DNA of 24,354 nt from Bacteroidales bacterium (GTDB lineage: Bacteria; Bacteroidota; Bacteroidia; Bacteroidales; WCHB1-69): positions 1-24,354 of the forward strand of contig JAGCRI010000184.1 in the NCBI GenBank assembly GCA_017964755.1. Direction: 5' to 3'. Positions 1 to 6,589 of the stretch are shown here, piece by piece; position 1 is the first letter of the stretch, and every line of letters begins with the position of its first letter. The translations under genes and the position numbers were made by a program. A model generated the notes under the pieces. The model searched no databases and was not told the DNA's origin. It saw nothing but the letters and a program-made list of their open reading frames with translations.

Positions 1-113
1 TCGAATCTATTGAGAACGCTGTAAGAGACGTTTTCGGAAGAAAGGGCGAGGACGTAGTTAACGTCAACCTCGAATGCCTTCGTGCCGGTCGCAAATACAG
101 CGAAAAACGGTAA
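1..113 (+). CDS. C-terminal end of probable 2-oxoacid:ferredoxin oxidoreductase gamma subunit (partial)
   Basis: The frame starting at base 3 is open from the window edge to a TAA at 111-113 and gives 36 residues. The tail contains the pattern FGRKGEDVVNVNLECLRAG. This resembles the C-terminal end of gamma subunits of 2-oxoacid:ferredoxin (acceptor) oxidoreductases, where a KGExVVxxNxxAxxAG segment closes the protein. Those enzymes oxidise 2-oxoacids to acyl-CoA and pass electrons to ferredoxin in anaerobes. The gene starts outside the window, so length, start and partner subunits cannot be judged. A strong terminator follows within about 20 bases, so this is the last gene of its unit. The family call rests on a short tail and is moderate. 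Confidence 0.55.
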   Translation, partial: ESIENAVRDVFGRKGEDVVNVNLECLRAGRKYSEKR

Positions 114-133
114 ATCTGAAACGTTTTTTTTGG

Positions 134-163
134 AAAAGGCGAGCCAGCGACTCGCCTTTTTTG
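134..163. terminator. Bidirectional intrinsic terminator between convergent genes
   Basis: The arms AAAAGGCGAG (134-143) and CTCGCCTTTT (151-160) are perfectly complementary around a 7-base loop, with a T run continuing on the plus strand. On the minus strand the complement of the A run gives a T tract. It therefore serves both the upstream plus-strand gene and the minus-strand acetyltransferase that ends at 178. Confidence 0.85.
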
Positions 164-177
164 TTTCTGCCAAAAAA

Positions 178-792
178 TCACAACCTCCCTATTGCCCTCT
201 CCGTCTCCTCCAAAAAACGGCAGGCGTGGACACCATCCATGATTACATGGTGCCACTGAAACGATAGTTTCTGCTTCGTACGGAACCATTGTCGTGTGCT
301 TTTGCCCCATGCAAGAAACGGGTGGTCGTAAATCGTGTGGTAGAGGTTCACAACACCGTCAATGTCATATTTCACAAGCGCAGATGTGCAGATTATAGAC
401 GAGTCGGTGATGTACATGTTCTCGCCGCTGTCGCGCACGGCAGCGGTGCGTTCCAAATAGAGGCGGTTGAACTCTTCAAGGTCGTCAACGACCGGCACGT
501 CACAATAGCCGAGCGCGCCGCTTTTTGTCCCCACAATGACGTCTATCGCAAATTTATCGTATTTCAGCATCGTCTTCTCCCTGATTTGGAAAAGCATTTC
601 AGGAATCCGCTTTGCCGCCTGCCCTATGCAGTAGCACATCAGCATATTGTATTTGTAACCTTGCCTGCTTTTTTTCACGAGGCGTGTCACATCTATAGTT
701 TTAAACAGCGTCACCATAGGCATAGGCGCGTTAATGAAATCATTGTAACTTTGCGTGCGTGGTGTCAATTCGGGGTCAATTTCAAACATCAT
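178..792 (-). CDS. CatA-like (chloramphenicol acetyltransferase family) O-acetyltransferase
   Basis: This 204-residue protein has the size of a type A chloramphenicol acetyltransferase subunit (about 210-220 residues). Near the C-terminus, around residues 180-192, it carries WHHVIMDGVHACRF. This matches the HHxxxDGxH active site, whose second His is the general base that activates the acceptor hydroxyl for transfer from acetyl-CoA. The family folds as a trimer with the active site at subunit interfaces. Many Bacteroidales genomes hold CatA-like proteins whose substrate is unknown, so resistance to chloramphenicol is possible but not shown. The start is MMFEID; either of the two adjacent ATGs is possible. 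It lies 104 bases downstream of gdhA in the same direction, but a terminator lies between them, so separate transcription is likely. Confidence 0.85.
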   Translation of the reverse strand: MMFEIDPELTPRTQSYNDFINAPMPMVTLFKTIDVTRLVKKSRQGYKYNMLMCYCIGQAAKRIPEMLFQIREKTMLKYDKFAIDVIVGTKSGALGYCDVPVVDDLEEFNRLYLERTAAVRDSGENMYITDSSIICTSALVKYDIDGVVNLYHTIYDHPFLAWGKSTRQWFRTKQKLSFQWHHVIMDGVHACRFLEETERAIGRL

Positions 793-819
793 AATGTAAA
801 TTATCAGTTGTCAAGTTTT

Positions 820-827
820 TAAAGATA
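820..827 (-). promoter_or_regulatory. Weak candidate -7 box for the acetyltransferase gene
   Basis: TATCTTTA on the minus strand differs from the Bacteroidota -7 consensus TAnnTTTG only in the last base. It sits about 28 bases upstream of the ATG and just downstream of the gdhA terminator. No clear -33 TTTG is seen, so the call is tentative. Confidence 0.3.
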
Positions 828-832
828 AATAA

Positions 833-858
833 GAAAAGGGGACAGTTTCCTGCCCCCT
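833..858 (-). terminator. Intrinsic terminator of gdhA
   Basis: The arms AGGGGACAG and CTGCCCCCT pair with one internal mismatch around a short TTTC loop. Read on the minus strand, the hairpin is followed by a T-rich stretch (TTTTCTTATTT). It lies about 40 bases after the gdhA stop and before the acetyltransferase start. Confidence 0.65.
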
Positions 859-896
859 CAACATAATTTATTAAACATTGCGTTTTTTACAATCTG

Positions 897-2240
897 TTAG
901 TAAGCAACGCCTTGAGCGATCATAGCGTCAGCGACTTTGATGAAGCCGGCGATGTTTGCGCCCTTGACATAGTTGATGTAACCGTTCTTTTCTGTACCGT
1001 ATTTGACGCAGTTGTCATGAATGTTCTTCATGATGTTGTGCAATTTTGCGTCAACTTCTTCGGCTGTCCATGAAAGGTGTTCGGCGTTCTGGCTCATTTC
1101 GAGGCCTGATGTTGCTACGCCACCGGCGTTAGCGGCCTTGCCAGGAGCGAATGACACTTTCTTCTTCTGAAGTGTTGTGACAGCGTCAGCGGTGCAGCCC
1201 ATGTTAGAAACCTCAACAACATATTTAACTTTGTTGGCGATAAGTTTCTTGGCATCGTCAGCGTTGAGTTCGTTCTGGATAGCGCATGTCATAGCGATTT
1301 CGCAAGGAACTTCCCATACTTTCTTGCCTTTGACGAATTTTGCTGATTTGAACTTCTTGGCGAATGGTTCTACAACGTTGTTACGTGTAGCGTTCAGTTC
1401 GTCCATGTAAGCGATCTTTTCAGGTGTGTTGATACCTTCCTCGTCGATGATATATCCGTCAGGACCTGAAATAGCGACCAATTTGGCGCCGAGTTCGGCA
1501 AGTTTGAGAGCTGTACCCCAAGCCACGTTGCCGAAGCCGGAGATGATGCAGCGTTTGCCTTGGATTTTGTCTTTCTTGGCAGCGAGCATGCCCTGCAAGA
1601 AATAGACTGCGCCGAAGCCTGTAGCCTCAGGACGGATGAGTGAGCCGCCCCATTCGAGACCTTTGCCTGTGAGGACGCCGGTGTGTTCGCCGCGGAGTCT
1701 CTTGTATTGGCCATACATGAAGCCGATTTCACGACCGCCAACGCCAATGTCGCCAGCAGGAACGTCAGTGTCAGCACCGATGTATTTCTGGAGCTCTGTC
1801 ATGAAGCTCTGGCAGAAACGCATAACTTCGCCTTCTGATTTGCCCTTCGGGTCGAAATCGGAGCCGCCCTTGCTTCCGCCCATAGGCAGAGTGGTGAGTG
1901 AGTTTTTGAATGTCTGCTCGAAAGCAAGGAACTTCATGGTGTCTTCAGTAACCGTGGGATGGAAACGGATTCCGCCTTTGTACGGTCCGATTGCCATGTT
2001 GTGCTGTACACGGTAACCGCGGTTGATTTGAATCTTGCCGTTGTCGTCAACCCAAGTAACTTTGAATTTGATGATTCTTTCAGGTTCGAGGATTCTCTCA
2101 ACGATTGAGTATTTGTCATACTTCGGGTTCTCATTAACAAAGTCGTTAATGGTTTCGAGAACTTCAGTCGCTGCCTGAATGTACAACGGTTGGTCAGGAT
2201 TTTTTGCCTTTACGTCGGCGATTAATTTTTTAAGATCCAT
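897..2240 (-). CDS. gdhA: NADP-type glutamate dehydrogenase
   Basis: The 447-residue protein has the usual length of hexameric GdhA. It interconverts 2-oxoglutarate plus ammonium and glutamate in the cytoplasm, and in gut Bacteroidota it is a main ammonium-assimilating enzyme. The substrate-binding motif PMGGSKGG lies at residues 119-126, with the expected active-site Lys at 124. DVPAGDIGVGGREIG follows at about 160-175. The nucleotide fold shows SGFGNVAWG. The second strand ends in ISGPDG rather than an acidic residue, which favours NADP(H), although specificity is inferred. The start MDLKKLIADV gives a full-length N-terminus. It has its own promoter, divergent from the WG-repeat lipoprotein gene, and a terminator downstream. 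Confidence 0.97.
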   Translation of the reverse strand: MDLKKLIADVKAKNPDQPLYIQAATEVLETINDFVNENPKYDKYSIVERILEPERIIKFKVTWVDDNGKIQINRGYRVQHNMAIGPYKGGIRFHPTVTEDTMKFLAFEQTFKNSLTTLPMGGSKGGSDFDPKGKSEGEVMRFCQSFMTELQKYIGADTDVPAGDIGVGGREIGFMYGQYKRLRGEHTGVLTGKGLEWGGSLIRPEATGFGAVYFLQGMLAAKKDKIQGKRCIISGFGNVAWGTALKLAELGAKLVAISGPDGYIIDEEGINTPEKIAYMDELNATRNNVVEPFAKKFKSAKFVKGKKVWEVPCEIAMTCAIQNELNADDAKKLIANKVKYVVEVSNMGCTADAVTTLQKKKVSFAPGKAANAGGVATSGLEMSQNAEHLSWTAEEVDAKLHNIMKNIHDNCVKYGTEKNGYINYVKGANIAGFIKVADAMIAQGVAY

Positions 2241-2288
2241 AATTTTTATTTTTTAAATTGGTTGAGATTTTATTTTTAAAATCGGTTG

Positions 2289-2296
2289 CAAATATA
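2289..2296 (-). promoter_or_regulatory. -7 box of the gdhA promoter
   Basis: TATATTTG on the minus strand is a perfect match to TAnnTTTG. It implies a transcription start near 2281 and a leader of about 40 bases, AT-rich and without a clear Shine-Dalgarno. The -33 element is not obvious. Confidence 0.65.
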
Positions 2297-2330
2297 CACA
2301 GAAAAAAAGACATTTAAGCTATTAAATGAT

Positions 2331-2338
2331 TATATTTG
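2331..2338 (+). promoter_or_regulatory. -7 box of the WG-repeat lipoprotein promoter
   Basis: TATATTTG on the plus strand matches TAnnTTTG perfectly, with a predicted start near 2345 and the ATG at 2376. The reading frame is open back to 2286, but that upstream part would precede the transcription start. This supports 2376 as the true start. Confidence 0.65.
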
Positions 2339-2375
2339 CATTTTATTTCAAACATTATTTTATAAAATTGGATTT

Positions 2376-4082
2376 ATGGATAGATTTTTTTTCAAAATGA
2401 CATTTCTAATCGTGCTGGCTGTAGCGCTTAGCTCTTGTTTTTTAAAGTCAGACTACGGCTTTGACACCAAGTTGTTCCCTGTCAAGTCGGGCGACAAATG
2501 GGGCTATATTGACCATAAAGGGAAATATGTGATTAACCCGCAGTTCGAGAGTGCGGAATTTTTTCGCTGCGGTCTTGCACAAGTGAGCAACAATGACGGT
2601 GTAATCGGCTTTATCAATGATAAGGGGAATTATGTTATCCTGCCGAAGTATATCGATGCCACACCTTTTTCCTGTGGTCTTGCTTTTGTCGTTGAAGAGG
2701 GCGGCTATATCACCTGTATTAATACGAAAGGCGATGAGGTTTTCAAACTTCAGCAGGCAAAATATGCGGAGTGGTTTACTGAAGATCTCGCCGCTTTTTG
2801 CAACAAGGATGAAAAATGGGGATTCGTGAATAAAAAAGGCGAGGTGGTGATTAATCCTCAGTTCAAAAACGTGCGCCCGTTTAAGGAAGGCCTCGCTGCT
2901 GTGTGCGACAAAGATGGCAAATGGGGCTTCATTGACAAGGAGGGTGTTCTGGTGATTAATTACCAGTTCAACAAGGTTGATAATTTTTCGGAAGGGCTCG
3001 CCGCCTTTTCAAATGGCGAAAAATGCGGCTTTGTATCAAAGACAGGTGAGTATGTAATCAATCCGCAGTTTGATATGGTTAACCATTTCTGCGAAGGAAA
3101 AGCTGCCGTTATTCAAGGGGAATTACTCGGTTTTATTGACAAGAAAGGGCAGTTTATTATCAACCCGCAGTTTGACTATGAGACTGAACCTTTCTTTGCA
3201 GATGGTCTTGTTGCAGTCTCTTCAGGAGACTTGACAGGTTATATTGATGAAAATGGCAAATATGTCATCAATCCGCAGTTCAAATTCGGTTATCCGTTCA
3301 TTGACGGTCTTGCGGCAGTGTATAGCGGCGACCAATTCGGCTTTATTGACAAAAAAGGAAAATATGTAATCAATCCGCAGTTCGACAGGGTTTTTGAAGA
3401 CTTGTATGAGATGTTTTCAGTCAGTGCGCCAAGTGTGGCTTCCGATTATTATGATGCTAATGAGTTCGTTAACAGATGGTTCGATCTGATTGCAACCACC
3501 ACCTGCTTTGATGCGGTTTGCGCTGGCTCAACCCTGCAGTCAATTGAGGATTACTCGAAGTATGAATCAAGTTTGCTCTATTCGAGATTGGTAAGTTATA
3601 ACAAGGCACAGAAAATAACTGATGATATTTACATTTCCAATGTGAATTTTTATTTTGACAAAGATATTTATGTATATGACTATTGGACATACAGCAAAAT
3701 ACTTCAGCATACCGCTCCAATTTGTGCAGTGCGTTATACTCTTGATTTGAAGAATGATGCGATAGACAAAGGGAAGTTGGTGGCTAAAACACTGAAAAAC
3801 AAATTCGCTGACAATTTTGAAATACAGTTTGAAGAAAATGTAAAAGGAAATGTTGTCAGTTATGTTTCAATGCAGGAAGAGGGGAAACTGAGTTTTGCTA
3901 TTTATGCTACCCAATATTTTTGCGAAATTTGGATTGGCCCGAACGGTGCCGACAAATTGAAAGAGCAGATAGACAAAAACAGCTATATTGCCGAATACGA
4001 AGAAGCGGAGTTAGTTGAGCCTGTAGATGTTGATGAAGAGGAATATGAGGAAGTGGATGATGAACCCGCCGAAGCTTTTTAA
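2376..4082 (+). CDS. WG-repeat lipoprotein
   Basis: The protein has 568 residues from the ATG at 2376. That start places a clean lipoprotein signal peptide at the N-terminus, with lipobox LSSC and Cys 21. Nine tandem units of about 32-35 residues follow, roughly residues 35-345. Each is built on KWGYIDxKGKYVINPQF, spacer, GLAAV, which is the WG (beta-propeller-like) repeat. Units 4 and 5 are the most regular; unit 3 is degenerate and lacks the WG and NPQF cores. A non-repeat domain of about 190 residues follows, and the protein ends in a very acidic Glu/Asp tail. WG repeats are thought to bind other molecules, but no reaction is known. It is probably anchored in the outer membrane. It stands alone, divergent from gdhA and convergent with the thioredoxin gene. 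Confidence 0.88.
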   Translation: MDRFFFKMTFLIVLAVALSSCFLKSDYGFDTKLFPVKSGDKWGYIDHKGKYVINPQFESAEFFRCGLAQVSNNDGVIGFINDKGNYVILPKYIDATPFSCGLAFVVEEGGYITCINTKGDEVFKLQQAKYAEWFTEDLAAFCNKDEKWGFVNKKGEVVINPQFKNVRPFKEGLAAVCDKDGKWGFIDKEGVLVINYQFNKVDNFSEGLAAFSNGEKCGFVSKTGEYVINPQFDMVNHFCEGKAAVIQGELLGFIDKKGQFIINPQFDYETEPFFADGLVAVSSGDLTGYIDENGKYVINPQFKFGYPFIDGLAAVYSGDQFGFIDKKGKYVINPQFDRVFEDLYEMFSVSAPSVASDYYDANEFVNRWFDLIATTTCFDAVCAGSTLQSIEDYSKYESSLLYSRLVSYNKAQKITDDIYISNVNFYFDKDIYVYDYWTYSKILQHTAPICAVRYTLDLKNDAIDKGKLVAKTLKNKFADNFEIQFEENVKGNVVSYVSMQEEGKLSFAIYATQYFCEIWIGPNGADKLKEQIDKNSYIAEYEEAELVEPVDVDEEEYEEVDDEPAEAF

Positions 4083-4145
4083 TGAAATCTTTCAAATATA
4101 TTTGTCGTGTCGGTTATGGATTTCTGCCTAAAGGGATAGTTAGGT

Positions 4146-5552
4146 CTAATAAACCACATATCTTTTTACGAAATCTTCTATCTCGTTGACTAACAGGTCT
4201 TTCTTTAATACTTTCTTGTCTTTGTCAAGGAAAAAGATGTAAGGAATGATTCTTAAATCGAAGAGTTCCTTGTTTTCAATTTCGTGAAGGTAGTCCCAGC
4301 CGTGCAAATATGCGGGGTTTGCCTTATCTTTGAGGTAACGCCGCCACAGTGCTTCGTCTTCCTCGAAATAGACAGTCAGCACCTTCAGTTTTCCTGAGGC
4401 TATAGCCTTGTTTACGGTTTCCATTTTTGCCATTCTGTTTCTCACATCGGTGCAAGTCGGGCAGTCAGGATTTTGGAAATAGAGAATCATAAATTCGCTT
4501 TCCACTGAGTATAAGTCTGTTATGGAGTCATTGGAGAGCATGATTTTGAAGTTTGGCAGGATTGAGCCGCGGAGGTTTTTGTTGAGCCGGCCGAGCTCGA
4601 AATTGTAACGGGCAGAGCGTGCGTTCTCCAAATTCGGGCGCGCCAAAGCGTCTTTCAACATTATTATGTACAAATTTTCGCACCAGAAGGGCGATTTCAG
4701 CGAGCCTATCGTACGCTCCAAGTTGTCGAAAAAGAAATAATATGTCTTGTCAGAATAGTTTGATAATTTTTTCAGAAGATTTGTGATGTACGGTTCTCCG
4801 TCCCTGCCTTCAAATTGGTAAAGTGTGCTGCCATATTGCTTTAGTTTGTCTGCAGCGATTTTTGAGTTTATAAGTCGTTCATCTTCAAAAGGATATGAGT
4901 CGAAAGTGTGCTCAGCCACATATTGAAGCATAAGGCGGGGATTCTGATAGCATGCTTGTGGCGGGGTCGGCAACTCAAGGTCGCATTTCACAACTGAGGC
5001 AAGAAGAGTGTTCTCATTTTCAGTCATCAGTTTCTGGAAATATTCGCTCTTCTCTTTCTCTGTCTTTTGCGCATCAGCGATAAGATTGCTGATAATATTC
5101 TTCTTCATGTAGTCTGGAAGATTGCCTTTTTGAGTGTCGCTGAACTCTTTCTCTATCTTTTTGAGTTTCAATGCAAACTCCGCTTTTTTAGAGAGATATT
5201 CAGCATATTTGTTATTTTCTTCATTGTTGTCGAATGCTATAAAATCATGGCCGAAGGTGATTCTGAATTTCTGGTTTTTCTTGTCAGAAACCAATATCTC
5301 TGCAATCTCATTCGTATCGGCTTTCAGAAGATATATTCCGGGTTCGAGCGCCGTTTTCGACTTGAAGACTGTCTGTTTTTCGGTTTTCGTCACAGAAAGC
5401 GCAAGCGGCTGGTATTTCGAGAATTTATACTGGCATAGAGAAAGAGAATCGGTTTTCACTGTCGGTATAACCGTAATTTCCATTCCCTGCCCTGCAGCAA
5501 ATAATGGGAAAAAAATTGCCAGAATAGAGAATAATTTATGTAAGTATTTCAT
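4146..5552 (-). CDS. Periplasmic thioredoxin-fold protein, DUF5106-like
   Basis: This 468-residue protein begins with a signal peptide (MKYLHKLFSILAIFFPLFAAG). The N-terminal part, about residues 25-130, is beta-rich and resembles the DUF4369-like lead domain of Bacteroidota TlpA-type proteins. A helical middle region of about 130-330 fits DUF5106. The C-terminus is a thioredoxin-like fold with the redox motif C364-P-T-C367, followed by FEEDEALWRRYL and a PYIFFLDKDKKVL segment carrying the cis-Pro typical of the fold. Its role is probably thiol-disulfide exchange in the periplasm, with partner unknown. The ATG begins 2 bases after the ddl stop, so the two genes are surely co-transcribed. No clear terminator is seen downstream; only a weak 5-bp hairpin is present near 4127-4144. 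Confidence 0.8.
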   Translation of the reverse strand: MKYLHKLFSILAIFFPLFAAGQGMEITVIPTVKTDSLSLCQYKFSKYQPLALSVTKTEKQTVFKSKTALEPGIYLLKADTNEIAEILVSDKKNQKFRITFGHDFIAFDNNEENNKYAEYLSKKAEFALKLKKIEKEFSDTQKGNLPDYMKKNIISNLIADAQKTEKEKSEYFQKLMTENENTLLASVVKCDLELPTPPQACYQNPRLMLQYVAEHTFDSYPFEDERLINSKIAADKLKQYGSTLYQFEGRDGEPYITNLLKKLSNYSDKTYYFFFDNLERTIGSLKSPFWCENLYIIMLKDALARPNLENARSARYNFELGRLNKNLRGSILPNFKIMLSNDSITDLYSVESEFMILYFQNPDCPTCTDVRNRMAKMETVNKAIASGKLKVLTVYFEEDEALWRRYLKDKANPAYLHGWDYLHEIENKELFDLRIIPYIFFLDKDKKVLKKDLLVNEIEDFVKRYVVY

Positions 5553-5554
5553 AA

Positions 5555-6535
5555 TTAATCGTTTAACGCTTCAAGGATAATATCTGTATAAACTTTTTTC
5601 AAATCTTTTCCGATATGTTCAATCTGATGAGGTATAATACTCAACGCTGTTTGTCCCGGAATAGTATTCACTTCAAGGAAGAAAGGCCTGTTGTCGTCTG
5701 TGACGATGTAATCCATTCTAACCACACCTTTCATTCCCACCTTCTGGTAGAAGATTTCCGAGTAGTGCATTATCTCGTCAAGTACCGGTTTCGGGAAATT
5801 TGCGGGCGTGACCATATCGTGCAGTTCAGCCTTATATTTTGATTCGAAATCGTAAAATTCGTTTTTGCTGATAATTTCAGTAACAGCCAATGCAGTTGCC
5901 TTGCCGTTGATTTTTGCGGTGCCGCAGGTGACTTCGCGTCCTTTTATGAATTGCTCAATCATTATCTGGTCGTCCACATCGAAGGCGGTTTTTACAGCAG
6001 CGGCGAGTTCGTTTTCGGAATGCACTTTTGTTACGCCAACGCTTGAACCTGAATTACAGGGTTTTACGAAGCACGGGTAGCCGCACACTTCGGCAACGGC
6101 TTTCGTGTCGATAGTTTCATTTTTATGGTACAGCAACGATGGGGCAATCGGAATGCCGAAGTGTGCGGCGGTGAGGTTGCAGAAATATTTGTTGAACGTC
6201 AATGCCGAGGTCATCAGGTCGCAGCCTGTGTATGGAATTTCCAGCATTTCAAAATAGCCCTGAAGTTTGCCGTCTTCGCCAGGATTCCCGTGTATGGCGA
6301 TGAACGCAACATCGAAAGTGATTTTTATACCGTCTATAGTGAGCGAAAAATCATTTTTGTCGATTTGGTGGACATTCCCTTTTTCATCGGTGTATGACCA
6401 GTCAGCCCCTTTAAAATGAATAAAATATGGATAGAACAAAGTCCTATCCAATATTTTACATATATTTTCGCCTGTTCTCAGAGAAACCTCATATTCTCCG
6501 GAATTTCCGCCGGCAATGACAGCAATGTTTTTCAT
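5555..6535 (-). CDS. ddl: D-alanine--D-alanine ligase
   Basis: The 326-residue ATP-grasp enzyme joins two D-Ala for peptidoglycan precursor synthesis in the cytoplasm. It starts with IAGGNSGEYEVSLRTG, the Bacteroidota form of the GGxSxExEVSLxSG substrate-binding motif. It continues with CFVKPCNSGSSVGV (ATP-grasp), EQFIKGREVTCG, and FFLEVNTIPGQTALSIIP near the C-terminus, where Glu and Asn bind Mg-ATP. The length is normal and all key segments are present. It has its own candidate promoter between it and clpB, and it is followed after 2 bases by the thioredoxin-like gene. Confidence 0.95.
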   Translation of the reverse strand: MKNIAVIAGGNSGEYEVSLRTGENICKILDRTLFYPYFIHFKGADWSYTDEKGNVHQIDKNDFSLTIDGIKITFDVAFIAIHGNPGEDGKLQGYFEMLEIPYTGCDLMTSALTFNKYFCNLTAAHFGIPIAPSLLYHKNETIDTKAVAEVCGYPCFVKPCNSGSSVGVTKVHSENELAAAVKTAFDVDDQIMIEQFIKGREVTCGTAKINGKATALAVTEIISKNEFYDFESKYKAELHDMVTPANFPKPVLDEIMHYSEIFYQKVGMKGVVRMDYIVTDDNRPFFLEVNTIPGQTALSIIPHQIEHIGKDLKKVYTDIILEALND

Positions 6536-6559
6536 AGTTTTTCATTTTAAAATAACAAA

Positions 6560-6567
6560 CAAAAATA
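6560..6567 (-). promoter_or_regulatory. -7 box upstream of ddl
   Basis: TATTTTTG on the minus strand matches TAnnTTTG in the 54-base gap between the clpB stop and the ddl start. It predicts a start near 6553 and a leader of less than 20 bases. This allows ddl and its partner to be expressed apart from clpB. Confidence 0.5.
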
Positions 6568-6589
6568 CAATTTTTTTGTGATTCTGCTT

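Noticed and set aside
289..822. 177-codon open frame on the plus strand
   Set aside because: Antisense to the acetyltransferase, whose active-site motif and length are convincing; the translation has no family features.
2286..2375. N-terminal extension of the WG-repeat frame
   Set aside because: It precedes the promoter box at 2331-2338 and would bury the lipoprotein signal peptide; the start at 2376 is better.
4127..4144. Hairpin CCTAA / TTAGG before the thioredoxin gene end
   Set aside because: Only 5 bp with no T run in the needed direction; not a supportable terminator.
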